Both the position numbers and the translations under genes were made by a program. Shown in pieces: positions 7,657-14,933 of a stretch of 21,542 bases of DNA (positions within the stretch are counted from its first letter, which is position 1; every line of letters begins with the position of its first letter). This DNA is from Rhodospirillales bacterium. GTDB lineage: Bacteria > Pseudomonadota > Alphaproteobacteria > Acetobacterales > Acetobacteraceae. Below the pieces are notes generated by a model. That model saw only the letters and a program-made list of their open reading frames with translations, did no database searches and had not been told where the DNA came from. The stretch is from the NCBI GenBank assembly GCA_018971905.1, contig JAGWZS010000008.1, forward strand, positions 1 through 21,542. Reading direction: 5' to 3'.

Positions 7657-8448
7657 TCAGGCAGCCCTCATGGCGTGTTCGGCGGCCATCTTGGCCTGCT
7701 TGAACTGGTCCGGCGGCAGATAGGCCGAAAGAATTTCCTCCGGGGTACCGTCCGCGTGCACGCGCCCGGCATCCATCCAGATCAGCCGGTTGCACCATTG
7801 CATGAGAATGGCGGCGTTATGGGAGGACAGCACCAATATCTCGGCGCTGCCCACCATGGTTTCCAACCGCTCCCGCGCCTTGCCCAAAAACGCCGCGTCG
7901 CCGGCCAATATCCATTCATCCATCAGCAGAATTTGCGGATGAATGGCCGTGGCCAAAGCAAAACCCAGCCGCACGATCATGCCCGAGGAGTAAGTGCGCA
8001 CCGGCAGGCTGAGGAAATCCCCCAGCTCCGAGAATTGCGCTACATCTTCCTGCAGGATTTTGATCTGCGCATCGGTGTAACCGTTAAAGAGCGCGCGCAT
8101 CCGGATGTTTTCATTACCGGTCAGCTCGAAATTCATCCCCTGGCCGGGGTCGAGCAGCGCCGTCACCGCACCGTCGATCACCATCCGTCCGGCCGCGGGC
8201 TCATAAATGCCCGCCATGGTGCGCAGCAGCGTGGTTTTGCCCGCGCCGTTGGAGCCGATGAAGCCCAGCCGATCGCCGGTATTCAGGGTAAAGGACACAT
8301 TGCGCAGCGCCTCCACCGTCAGCCGGTGCTTGGCATCCTGCCCCATCCGCCCGGAGGCGGCGGCAAACACGGTTTTCTTCAAGCTACGGCTTTCCCCATG
8401 GTAGAGCGGAAAAGCAACCGAGACATTTTCAACCAGCAGCTTGGCCAA
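7657..8448 (-). CDS. ABC transporter ATP-binding protein for polysaccharide export (Wzt/KpsT/RfbE type)
   Basis: This is the ATPase that powers export of a surface polysaccharide or teichoic-acid-like polymer across the inner membrane with the permease encoded just upstream. The 263 residues show Walker A GSNGAGKTT at 65-73, the divergent signature YSSGM at 153-157 typical of the Wzt/TagH/KpsT branch, Walker B ILLMDEW at 173-179, and a switch His at about 210 (LSSHN). An insert of about 25 residues before the first beta-strand pair (SLKKTVFAAASGRM) is also typical of this branch. It ends without the carbohydrate-binding C-terminal domain of long Wzt proteins, which points to a KpsT-like mechanism not gated by a cap. 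The start must be TTG at 8448: the permease stop codon is in frame just upstream and no ATG follows in a sensible place. Confidence 0.92.
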   Translation of the reverse strand: MAKLLVENVSVAFPLYHGESRSLKKTVFAAASGRMGQDAKHRLTVEALRNVSFTLNTGDRLGFIGSNGAGKTTLLRTMAGIYEPAAGRMVIDGAVTALLDPGQGMNFELTGNENIRMRALFNGYTDAQIKILQEDVAQFSELGDFLSLPVRTYSSGMIVRLGFALATAIHPQILLMDEWILAGDAAFLGKARERLETMVGSAEILVLSSHNAAILMQWCNRLIWMDAGRVHADGTPEEILSAYLPPDQFKQAKMAAEHAMRAA

Positions 8449-8451
8449 AGT

Positions 8452-9405
8452 TCACACCCAGTATGGAATGCGCGGCCGTGCGCGCACGAAAAGCAGGAAA
8501 GCCGCCACCACCAGCACAGCGGAAGCGCATAGCGCGTTGATCCAGGCGCTGACATCCACCGGCAGGCCCAACAACGGGCCGCGCACAATTTGCAGCAGGC
8601 CGAAAAACGGGTTCATGTCGATCAGCGCCACGCTGAGGCCAAGCCCCCGGTGCACCAGCATGGCCGGGCTCCACATGATCGGCGTGATGTAGAAGGCGAT
8701 CTGCATGATGCTGGCGACAATCGGCGGCACATCACGGTAGCGCGCACCCACCATCCCCAGCAGCAGGGCCGCGGCGAAGGCATCCAGTACCCATAGCGCC
8801 AGCGCGGGCACTTCGCTCAACACCGACCAGGTAAGGTGCGATGGGTAGATGAGGAACACCACCACAATAACAGCCAAATTATGCGCCAGCACCAACAGGT
8901 TGCGCACAACAACCCTGGCCGGGTGCACCGTATGCGCCATCCGCTGGGCCCGGATCATGTCAGCCGAGGTGGAAAAGCATGTCGCCCCCTCGGCGGTGAT
9001 CACGTTGATGAAATTCCACAGCACCAGCGAGATGGCAAGAAACGGCAGATACGCCGCGACATCCTGATGGAACAGCCGGGAATAGACGAAGCCGATGGCG
9101 CCGATCATCACCGCGGTGGACAGCGTGAGCCAGAAAGGCCCCAGCAGCGAGCCGCGATAGCGGAGCCGGATGTCAAACAGGCTGAGTGTCCATACCAGGG
9201 GCCAGAGGCGTAGGCTCTCCCGCAAATCCTGCACGGCCGCCGCCGCACGGTCGCGCCAGCAATGAGATGCCGCGATAATGACGGGCTGGGGGGAAGGCCT
9301 GGCGGGTCGCAAAAGGCCAGCCTCAGCCTGGCCGGAATCCGGCGCGAGCATATTCATGTGCTGCCGATAGCCGAACCGGGCCGCGGCTTCAACGGCTGCC
9401 TTCAT
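8452..9405 (-). CDS. ABC-2 type polysaccharide export permease (Wzm/KpsM/RfbA type)
   Basis: This inner-membrane channel pairs with the downstream ATPase. The product is up to 317 residues: a cytoplasmic N-terminus of about 60, the family motif SLFDIRLRYRGSLLGPFWLTLS that leads into the first membrane span, and about six hydrophobic segments in all. These include IGAIGFVYSRLF, LPFLAISLVLWNFINVI, LLVLAHNLAVIVVVFLIY, ALWVLDAFAAALLLGMV, IVASIMQIAFYITPIMWSP and a final span near the C-terminus. DMNPFFGLLQIVRGPLLG is also characteristic. The start is uncertain: ATG 9405 is the longest, while ATG 9357 or 9351 would trim 16-18 residues, and none has a clear ribosome binding site. Its stop lies 3 nt before the ATPase start, so the two are certainly one operon. 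Confidence 0.92.
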   Translation of the reverse strand: MKAAVEAAARFGYRQHMNMLAPDSGQAEAGLLRPARPSPQPVIIAASHCWRDRAAAAVQDLRESLRLWPLVWTLSLFDIRLRYRGSLLGPFWLTLSTAVMIGAIGFVYSRLFHQDVAAYLPFLAISLVLWNFINVITAEGATCFSTSADMIRAQRMAHTVHPARVVVRNLLVLAHNLAVIVVVFLIYPSHLTWSVLSEVPALALWVLDAFAAALLLGMVGARYRDVPPIVASIMQIAFYITPIMWSPAMLVHRGLGLSVALIDMNPFFGLLQIVRGPLLGLPVDVSAWINALCASAVLVVAAFLLFVRARPRIPYWV

Positions 9406-9477
9406 ACATGACAGGGAGTTTATGCCAGCGGCCCAAGCGAACCTGGGTTTTCCAGAACGTTACACGCTTGCCACCGG

Positions 9478-9828
9478 TCAACGGGCGATGATGCGCAATT
9501 GCGGCGTTTCGCTGATCAACACATCCGCCCCCGGCGCGAGCGCGGACATCGCGGTCCCGGGTGGCGCCACCAAAGATTTTACCGACCCATCGGGCATCTG
9601 CACCACAACCTCCTGCGCCGTCGCGTTTTGCCCGGCAGCTGGTTCGCCCAGGGTTTGCAGCACCTGCCCCAGCGCCAGCCCAGCCGAAACCTGCCGCACC
9701 GCGAGCACCCTGGCCGGGTAAAGTTGCTGCTCTGGTGCCGCCACCTGGCGTACGGCGGGGTGCGGTGCCGCACAGCCCGCCAGCAGAACAAGGCCGCCCG
9801 AAAGAAACAGAATCGCGGAGATGCGCAT
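9478..9828 (-). CDS. Small SlyB-like lipoprotein lacking the glycine zipper
   Basis: The 116-residue product has a lipoprotein signal peptide with hydrophobic core ILFLSGGLVLL and lipobox LAGC, with Cys19 acylated. Residues from about 35 on (QQLYPARVLAVRQV, then QEVVVQMPDGSVKSLVAPPG and a final PGADVLI-RII strand) resemble the beta-strand ends of SlyB/Pcp outer-membrane lipoproteins. The central glycine-zipper segment of that family is absent. The similarity is by eye and modest. The gene sits 72 bp upstream of the exporter permease on the same strand, so it may be the first gene of that unit, and it diverges from the SPOR-domain transglycosylase. A role in envelope integrity or polymer passage is only inference. 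Confidence 0.72.
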   Translation of the reverse strand: MRISAILFLSGGLVLLAGCAAPHPAVRQVAAPEQQLYPARVLAVRQVSAGLALGQVLQTLGEPAAGQNATAQEVVVQMPDGSVKSLVAPPGTAMSALAPGADVLISETPQLRIIAR

Positions 9829-9996
9829 GGCTGAAGGCTAGCACGGCCGCCGCGGCATCTGATAGCGCCGGGCCATGCAGGTTTTTCTTGCCCACAGATT
9901 CGGCCTAGTTTAAGAGGTTACAATGCCTTTTTTAAGCCATCATTGAGCGAAATACCATAACGCAATGGTGGGCAGGCTGCGTGGAGGCTTTAAACC
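9829..9996. promoter_or_regulatory. Divergent intergenic region between the lipoprotein and transglycosylase genes
   Basis: This is the longest gap in the window, at 168 bp. It must hold the promoter of the plus-strand transglycosylase and probably that of the minus-strand lipoprotein unit. A TACAAT hexamer at 9919-9924 is the best plus-strand -10 candidate, but its -35 is poor. A T-run (GCCTTTTTTAAGCC) follows near 9925-9938. The ribosome binding site GGAGG at 9983-9987 ends 9 nt before the TTG at 9997. No operator-like repeat was seen. Confidence 0.3.
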
Positions 9997-11382
9997 TTGG
10001 GTGCAAGCAGAATCCTGGACCGCGGCTTTTTGCAAAAAGCTGCAAGATTGAAGCCTGGGCTTGCAGCCGGTGGCATTGGGTTGGCGTTGCTTTCCGCCTG
10101 CGCCGGGGGTGAGCATGGCGCTGGCTACACCAGCGAGACCACCGCCTATTACCTCGCACATGCCGCGCATAATTATAACCCGCCTGGCCCGCCGGGCGAC
10201 CCCTGGGGGCCGTATATCCAGATCGCCGCCCAGCATTTCGACGTGCCGGCGATGTGGATCCGCCAGGTGATGCGTGTGGAATCCGGCGGGCATGAATATA
10301 GCGGCGGGCATCTTATCGTCTCTTCCGCCGGGGCGATGGGGCTGATGCAGCTCGAACCCGGCACCTACCAGGAAATGGCAGAGCGTTACGGCCTCGGTGA
10401 TGATCCGTTCAACCCCTATGACAATATCATGGCGGGTGCGGCCTATATCCATGAAATGTACCAGATCTACGGCTCGCCAGGGTTTCTGGCCGCCTATAAC
10501 GCCGGGCCTGGGCGGCTTGATTCCTTCATCAACAGCCATGAACCCCTGCCGGACGAGACGATCAATTACGTCGCGATGATCGCCCCGAATATCGACGGCT
10601 ATTATCCGCAGCGCCGCTCCACCGCGGACGAGCTGGCGTTGAACACCGAGCCCATGGGCGGCGGCGGCATTCTGCCGAGCGGCTTCACGCCCGAGGCGCC
10701 AACCCCCGCAGAGCTTTCCGCCCCGGTGCAAATCGCCTCGCTGGCGCCGGTTTCCACACCAGTTGAAGACGATTCACCCGCGCCCGTCACGGTGCCGGTT
10801 TCTTCCATCATGCCGCAGGTGGCGCAAATCCAGACCGCGCAGGCGCAAAGCATGCCGGTGCAGAATGTGCCGGTGCAGGTGGCATCCATCCAGCCGCCGG
10901 TGCCCATGCCCCCATATGTGCCAGCACCGCCCCCTGCCCCGGTTGTGCATTATGTGCCAGCGCCTCCGCCCGCACCTGTGCGCATGGCATCCAGCTCAGC
11001 CATTTACACGCCCTACAGCGCCCCGCTGCCTCCACCACCGCAAATCAGCCAGCATAATTTCTCGCTTATCCCGCCCGCCATGGCGGATACACCGCCAGCG
11101 CAGGACGTGTCTTTCAATTCCGGCCATCATAGCTGGGGCATCCAGGTGGGGGCGTATGACAGCCCCTCCAACGCCAGGGCAGCCCTGGGCATGGCGGAAC
11201 TCACCGGCGCCAGTATCCTTACCCGGGCACAGCCGGTGGTGATGACCATCCACACCGGCAGCGGCACCAAATATCGCGCCCGCTTCGTGGGGTTGCAGCA
11301 TGAAGAGGCGGTGAATGCCTGCACCCGCCTCTCCGGCGGGCCAACCGGCTGCGTGGTGCTCTCGCCGGACGCGCAGTCCTGA
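9997..11382 (+). CDS. Lytic transglycosylase lipoprotein with C-terminal SPOR domain
   Basis: The 461-residue product is a periplasmic murein-cleaving enzyme anchored as a lipoprotein. Lipobox LSAC places the acylated Cys at 35. The SLT domain spans about 70-205, with catalytic Glu95 in RVESGG followed by AGAMGLMQL at 111-119, NPYDNIMAGAAYI at 139-151 and AAYNAGPGR at 165-173. A Pro/Val/Gln-rich linker (about 225-375) includes a duplicated YVPAPPPAPV at 307-316 and 319-328. A SPOR domain (about 379-456, WGIQVGAYDSPSNARAAL) follows. SPOR domains bind denuded septal glycan, so septal targeting is likely. The start is TTG at 9997, supported by GGAGG with a 9-nt spacer and by the need for the signal peptide. 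No in-frame ATG precedes the lipobox. It converges on aroKB with a 12-bp gap. Confidence 0.92.
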   Translation: MGASRILDRGFLQKAARLKPGLAAGGIGLALLSACAGGEHGAGYTSETTAYYLAHAAHNYNPPGPPGDPWGPYIQIAAQHFDVPAMWIRQVMRVESGGHEYSGGHLIVSSAGAMGLMQLEPGTYQEMAERYGLGDDPFNPYDNIMAGAAYIHEMYQIYGSPGFLAAYNAGPGRLDSFINSHEPLPDETINYVAMIAPNIDGYYPQRRSTADELALNTEPMGGGGILPSGFTPEAPTPAELSAPVQIASLAPVSTPVEDDSPAPVTVPVSSIMPQVAQIQTAQAQSMPVQNVPVQVASIQPPVPMPPYVPAPPPAPVVHYVPAPPPAPVRMASSSAIYTPYSAPLPPPPQISQHNFSLIPPAMADTPPAQDVSFNSGHHSWGIQVGAYDSPSNARAALGMAELTGASILTRAQPVVMTIHTGSGTKYRARFVGLQHEEAVNACTRLSGGPTGCVVLSPDAQS

Positions 11383-11394
11383 GCGCCTGAGCCC

Positions 11395-13038
11395 TTACAC
11401 CGCGCCGTTGGCGAGCAGCGTGGCGCGTACCGCATCTTCTGGCACATCGCCGCTGGTGAAGGCCCGGCCAATGCCGCGTGTGAGCACGAAATGTAACTTG
11501 CCGCCGCGATTTTTCTTGTCCAGCTTCATATGCGCCAGCAGATGTTCGGCGGGCAGGTCCGCAATCCGCACTGGCAGCCCAGCCTCAGTCAGATGCTGGG
11601 CGATGCGCGGCGTGTCCTCCTGCGGGGCCAGGCCCAAAGAGGCGGAGAGATGTGCGGCCAGCACCAGCCCGATGGCCACCGCCTCGCCATGCAGCAGCCC
11701 GCCGCCATAGCCGGTTTCGGCCTCCAGCGCATGGGCGAAAGTGTGGCCCAGATTCAGCAGCGCGCGGCCATCATTCGGCTTGGTCTCGCGCTCGTCATCG
11801 CCCACCACGCCAGCCTTGAACCGCACGGCGTACTCGATCGCCTCGGCCAGCGCATCTTTGTCTCCGGCCAGCAGCGCCGCGCCGTGCGCCTCGCACCATT
11901 CGTAAAACGCGGCATCGGCGATCAGCCCGGCCTTCACAATCTCGGCGTAGCCTGCTGCACGCTCCCGCCGCGGCAGCGTTTCCAGCACGCCAGTATCGGC
12001 CAGCACCAGCAGCGGTTGGTAAAACGCGCCGATCAGGTTTTTGCCATGCACGGAGTTGATGCCGGTCTTGCCGCCCACGGAGCTATCCACCTGCGCCAGC
12101 AGGGTGGTGGGGATTTGCACGAACGGCACGCCCCGCATGGCGGCAGCGGCGGCAAACCCCGCCAGATCCCCCACCACCCCGCCGCCCAGGGCGATGATGG
12201 TGGTTTTGCGGTCTATCTTCGCGGCCAGCAGATCATCCATCAGCGCCTGGAAAGAGCTGAAGCTCTTGGATGCCTCGCCCGGCTTCACGGTGAAGCTTTC
12301 ATGGGCGATGCCAACCTCCTCCAGGCTGGTTTGCAGCGTGGGCAGATGCAGCTTCGCCACGGTCTCATCCGTCACGATGAAGCAGCGCGGCTGCGGCAGC
12401 AGCGGCGCCATCAGCGCCCCGGCGCGCGCCAATAGCCCTTCGCCGATCAGCACGTTGTAACTGGCGTCGGAAAGTTTCACCTCCACCTTGCGGGGCGGTT
12501 GATAGCGCTCAACGGCTTGGGCGACTTTGGCGGTGGTCACGTGCTGGGGGTCCTCTGATCCGTCGATGATGATATCCGCCAGCGCATAAACCGGGCTGCG
12601 CAACGCGGAAAGCTGTTCCAATATCTCGGCCGGATTGCCGGCATTCAGCAAGGGCCGGTGGGTACGCCCGGCGGTGCGCTGCACCAGCACCGGCACGGGG
12701 CAGCGCAACCAGACAGAGGTGGCGCGCTTGGCAATGGCGGCGCGGGTCTCTGGGTCCATGAACGCCCCGCCGCCGGTGGCCAGCACGATCCGCCCATTGC
12801 TGAGCAAACGCTGGATCACCCGTTTTTCTCCGGCACGGAACGCGGCCTCGCCATGGGCCTTGAACATCTCGGCAATACTCATCCCCGCCGCGCGCTCGAT
12901 CTCCTCATCGGCATCATGGAAAGGCAGGCCAAGCAGTGCGGCCAGGCGCTTGCCGATGGCGGTTTTGCCCGCGCCCATAAGGCCGACCAGCACGATGCTG
13001 CGCTGAGAGACCGGGGCAATTTGACTATTGAGTGGCAT
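11395..13038 (-). CDS. aroKB: Bifunctional shikimate kinase / 3-dehydroquinate synthase (AroK-AroB fusion)
   Basis: One 547-residue chain carries two shikimate-pathway enzymes. The kinase (about 1-175) has P-loop GLMGAGKT at 19-26, the DADEEIE substrate region at 42-48, the GGGAF glycine triad at 89-93 and the lid arginine in THRPLL near 126-131. The synthase (about 185-547) has the NAD-binding GGGVVGDLAGF at 285-295, QIPTTLLAQVDSSVGGKTGIN at 308-328, zinc ligands Glu366, His432 and His450 (YAEIVKAG, NLGHTFAH, HGEAVAIG) and DKKNRGG at 507-513. AroB makes dehydroquinate from DAHP and AroK phosphorylates shikimate two steps later, so direct channelling between them is not expected. The join near 165-185 is continuous, with no stop or frameshift. 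Many Alphaproteobacteria have aroK and aroB as separate adjacent genes. xerD diverges immediately upstream. Confidence 0.95.
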   Translation of the reverse strand: MPLNSQIAPVSQRSIVLVGLMGAGKTAIGKRLAALLGLPFHDADEEIERAAGMSIAEMFKAHGEAAFRAGEKRVIQRLLSNGRIVLATGGGAFMDPETRAAIAKRATSVWLRCPVPVLVQRTAGRTHRPLLNAGNPAEILEQLSALRSPVYALADIIIDGSEDPQHVTTAKVAQAVERYQPPRKVEVKLSDASYNVLIGEGLLARAGALMAPLLPQPRCFIVTDETVAKLHLPTLQTSLEEVGIAHESFTVKPGEASKSFSSFQALMDDLLAAKIDRKTTIIALGGGVVGDLAGFAAAAAMRGVPFVQIPTTLLAQVDSSVGGKTGINSVHGKNLIGAFYQPLLVLADTGVLETLPRRERAAGYAEIVKAGLIADAAFYEWCEAHGAALLAGDKDALAEAIEYAVRFKAGVVGDDERETKPNDGRALLNLGHTFAHALEAETGYGGGLLHGEAVAIGLVLAAHLSASLGLAPQEDTPRIAQHLTEAGLPVRIADLPAEHLLAHMKLDKKNRGGKLHFVLTRGIGRAFTSGDVPEDAVRATLLANGAV

Positions 13039-13066
13039 CGGCGCGCAGGCTTATCACATAGCGGAG

Positions 13067-13963
13067 ATGACGCCAGATGGAAGCGTGGAAGCCTTTTTGG
13101 AAATGCTGGCCGCCGAGCGCGGGGCGGCGGCCAACACGTTGGCCGCTTATCTGGCGGATCTAGATGATTTCTCAGGGTTTCTTGGCCGCGCCAGGCCGGT
13201 TTCCCACGCCAGCGCGGGCGATGTCGCGAGGTATATGCAAAGCCTTGGCAGCTGCGGCATGGCGGCCAGAACCCAGGCGCGCAGGCTTTCGGCCCTGAAG
13301 CAATTCTTCCTCTTTCTGCTGCGCGAGGGCGCCAGAGAGGACAACCCCGCCGCCGAGGTGAGTGCGCCCAAGCTGCCCAAAGCCTTGCCGAAATATTTGA
13401 GCGAGAGCGAGGTGGATTCGCTGCTGGCGGCCGCACGTGGCATGGAAGGGCTGCCGGGGCTGAAAGCTCAGGCGGGGCTGGAAATTCTCTACGCCACCGG
13501 GTTGCGCGTGACGGAGATGCTGTCGCTGCGCGCCGGTGCCCTCACCACCGACGCGATGATGCTGCTGGTAAAGGGCAAAGGCGGGAAGGAGCGCATGATC
13601 CCGCTGTCGGACGCCGCGCGCACCGCCGCCGCCGCCCTGCGCGCCGGCTCACCGCTCAAGGCGCGCTACCTCTTTGCCGGGCGGGATATTTCTCAGCCCA
13701 TGACCCGCCAGGGCTTCGCGCTATTGCTGAAACAGGCCGCGATTGAAGCAGGGCTGGACCCGGCAAGACTGTCCCCGCACGTGCTGCGCCATTCCTTCGC
13801 CTCGCACCTGCTGGCGCACGGGGCGGATTTGCGGGCGCTGCAAAAACTGCTCGGCCATGCGGACATCGCCACCACCGAGATTTATACCCATGTGCTGGCG
13901 GAACGGCTGCAAAAGCTGGTACAGGCGCACCACCCTTTAGCCGCTAAACCGGCAGGCGGCTGA
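13067..13963 (+). CDS. xerD: Tyrosine recombinase XerD
   Basis: XerD resolves chromosome dimers at dif with XerC and FtsK. From ATG 13067 the protein is 298 residues, the same length as the E. coli enzyme. The N-terminal SAM-like domain (about 1-95) contains AAERGAAANTLAAYLADL. The catalytic domain carries Arg147 (ATGLRVTEML), a Lys near 171 (LLVKGKGGKER), His238 and Arg241 (SPHVLRHSFASHLL), His264 (LLGHADIATT) and the nucleophile Tyr273 (EIYTHV). The LGHADIATTEIYTH block and the HHP near the C-terminus favour XerD over XerC or a phage integrase. A TTG at 13028 would extend it 13 residues into the aroKB start, which is less likely. It overlaps the convergent glycosyltransferase gene by 20 bp at the 3' end. 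No integrative element surrounds it. Confidence 0.93.
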   Translation: MTPDGSVEAFLEMLAAERGAAANTLAAYLADLDDFSGFLGRARPVSHASAGDVARYMQSLGSCGMAARTQARRLSALKQFFLFLLREGAREDNPAAEVSAPKLPKALPKYLSESEVDSLLAAARGMEGLPGLKAQAGLEILYATGLRVTEMLSLRAGALTTDAMMLLVKGKGGKERMIPLSDAARTAAAALRAGSPLKARYLFAGRDISQPMTRQGFALLLKQAAIEAGLDPARLSPHVLRHSFASHLLAHGADLRALQKLLGHADIATTEIYTHVLAERLQKLVQAHHPLAAKPAGG

Positions 13964-14933
13964 ACAGCTCCAGCCTCAGCCTTGTAAACAACGTGCCACG
14001 CGGGCGGGTTTCATACGCGCGGATATAATCGCGCATCGCCTCCGGCATTTTACGCGGGGCCGCAACCGGCGCGGCACAGCCCTGGCGCATGCCCGCCCAG
14101 GCCGCGCCAAAACAGCCATGCCGGGCCGCGATCAGCCCATACCCCAGCAGCCAGGGCGCCAAAGCCAGCCAGCCCTGCCGCCACTTGCGCGCGATAACCA
14201 GCCGGTTGCGGATAAAATGCACCATCCGCGCGCCCTGCCAGCGCACCCGACCCTCGGCGGCGGGGGCATGGATCACCGCCAATTGCCCGTCATAAGCCAC
14301 CCGCCAGCCGCGCGCGATGGCGGCCAGGCAGAAATCATACTCCTCCCAGGTGAAGAAGAAGCTCTCGTCGTAACCGCCCACGGCTTGCCAGGCGGCACGG
14401 CGGATGGCGTGTCCGGCGCCAACAAAGGTGGTGGCGGCAAACCGGCCCCGGTGGCGCGGTAGCAGCGCCTTGGGGTAACCCCAGCTTGTGAGGTCCGGCC
14501 CTTGCCCATCCGCCGCCAGAATGCAGAAGCCGATGGCGCCCAGCTCTGGTGTGTTTTCAAACCGCCGCAGCGCGCCCGCCACCACATATTCATCGGCAAA
14601 GCGGGCATCGTTATCCAACCCCACGATCATCCGCCCATGGCCAAGAGCTGCCAGCATATTACGCCCGGCCGCCACGCCGCGGTTTTCCGCCGCGGCGTAC
14701 AGCGCGAAGCCCGGCCTCTGGCCAAAACGCGCCGCCAGAGCGTGCAACATATCCGCGTCAGAGCCCTGGTCCAGCACCGAAACACGGAACCGCCCGCCTC
14801 TCTGCGTCAGCGCGGATTCGATGGCGGTTTTCGTTTCCTCCAGCCGCCCCAGGCACAGAATGGTGATGTCAGCATCGTACGCGCTCGGGGCGGACCTCTG
14901 GCCAGCCAGCAGGCGCGGCGCCTCAGCAGGCAT
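13944..14933 (-). CDS. Family 2 glycosyltransferase
   Basis: The 329-residue product is a GT-A fold glycosyltransferase that probably extends the lipid-linked sugar made by the upstream glycosylphosphotransferase. The nucleotide-binding beta-strand is ITILCLGRLEETKTAIES at 23-40. AENRGVAAGRNML at 82-94 and the DxD-type GLDNDA at 105-110 follow. An acceptor/catalytic region with VGGYDESFFFTWEEYDFC lies at 185-202. The C-terminal part (about 255-300) is amphipathic and may touch the membrane. The donor sugar cannot be read from sequence. The ATG at 14933 overlaps the end of the preceding gene by 11 nt, which indicates translational coupling. A longer frame to 15014 exists but would only read through the upstream gene. 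The 3' end overlaps xerD by 20 bp in convergent orientation. Confidence 0.9.
   Translation of the reverse strand: MPAEAPRLLAGQRSAPSAYDADITILCLGRLEETKTAIESALTQRGGRFRVSVLDQGSDADMLHALAARFGQRPGFALYAAAENRGVAAGRNMLAALGHGRMIVGLDNDARFADEYVVAGALRRFENTPELGAIGFCILAADGQGPDLTSWGYPKALLPRHRGRFAATTFVGAGHAIRRAAWQAVGGYDESFFFTWEEYDFCLAAIARGWRVAYDGQLAVIHAPAAEGRVRWQGARMVHFIRNRLVIARKWRQGWLALAPWLLGYGLIAARHGCFGAAWAGMRQGCAAPVAAPRKMPEAMRDYIRAYETRPRGTLFTRLRLELFSRLPV

Noticed and set aside
9389..9895. A 168-codon minus-strand frame overlapping the small lipoprotein gene.
   Set aside because: The alternative frame at 9478-9828 has a clean lipoprotein signal and a structured tail. The longer frame is Gly/Ala/Arg-rich and motif-free.
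13067..13963. The tyrosine recombinase as an integrase of a mobile element.
   Set aside because: Its length, the LGHADIATTEIYTH block and its location next to aroKB fit housekeeping XerD. No attachment-site repeats, tRNA or cargo genes are nearby.
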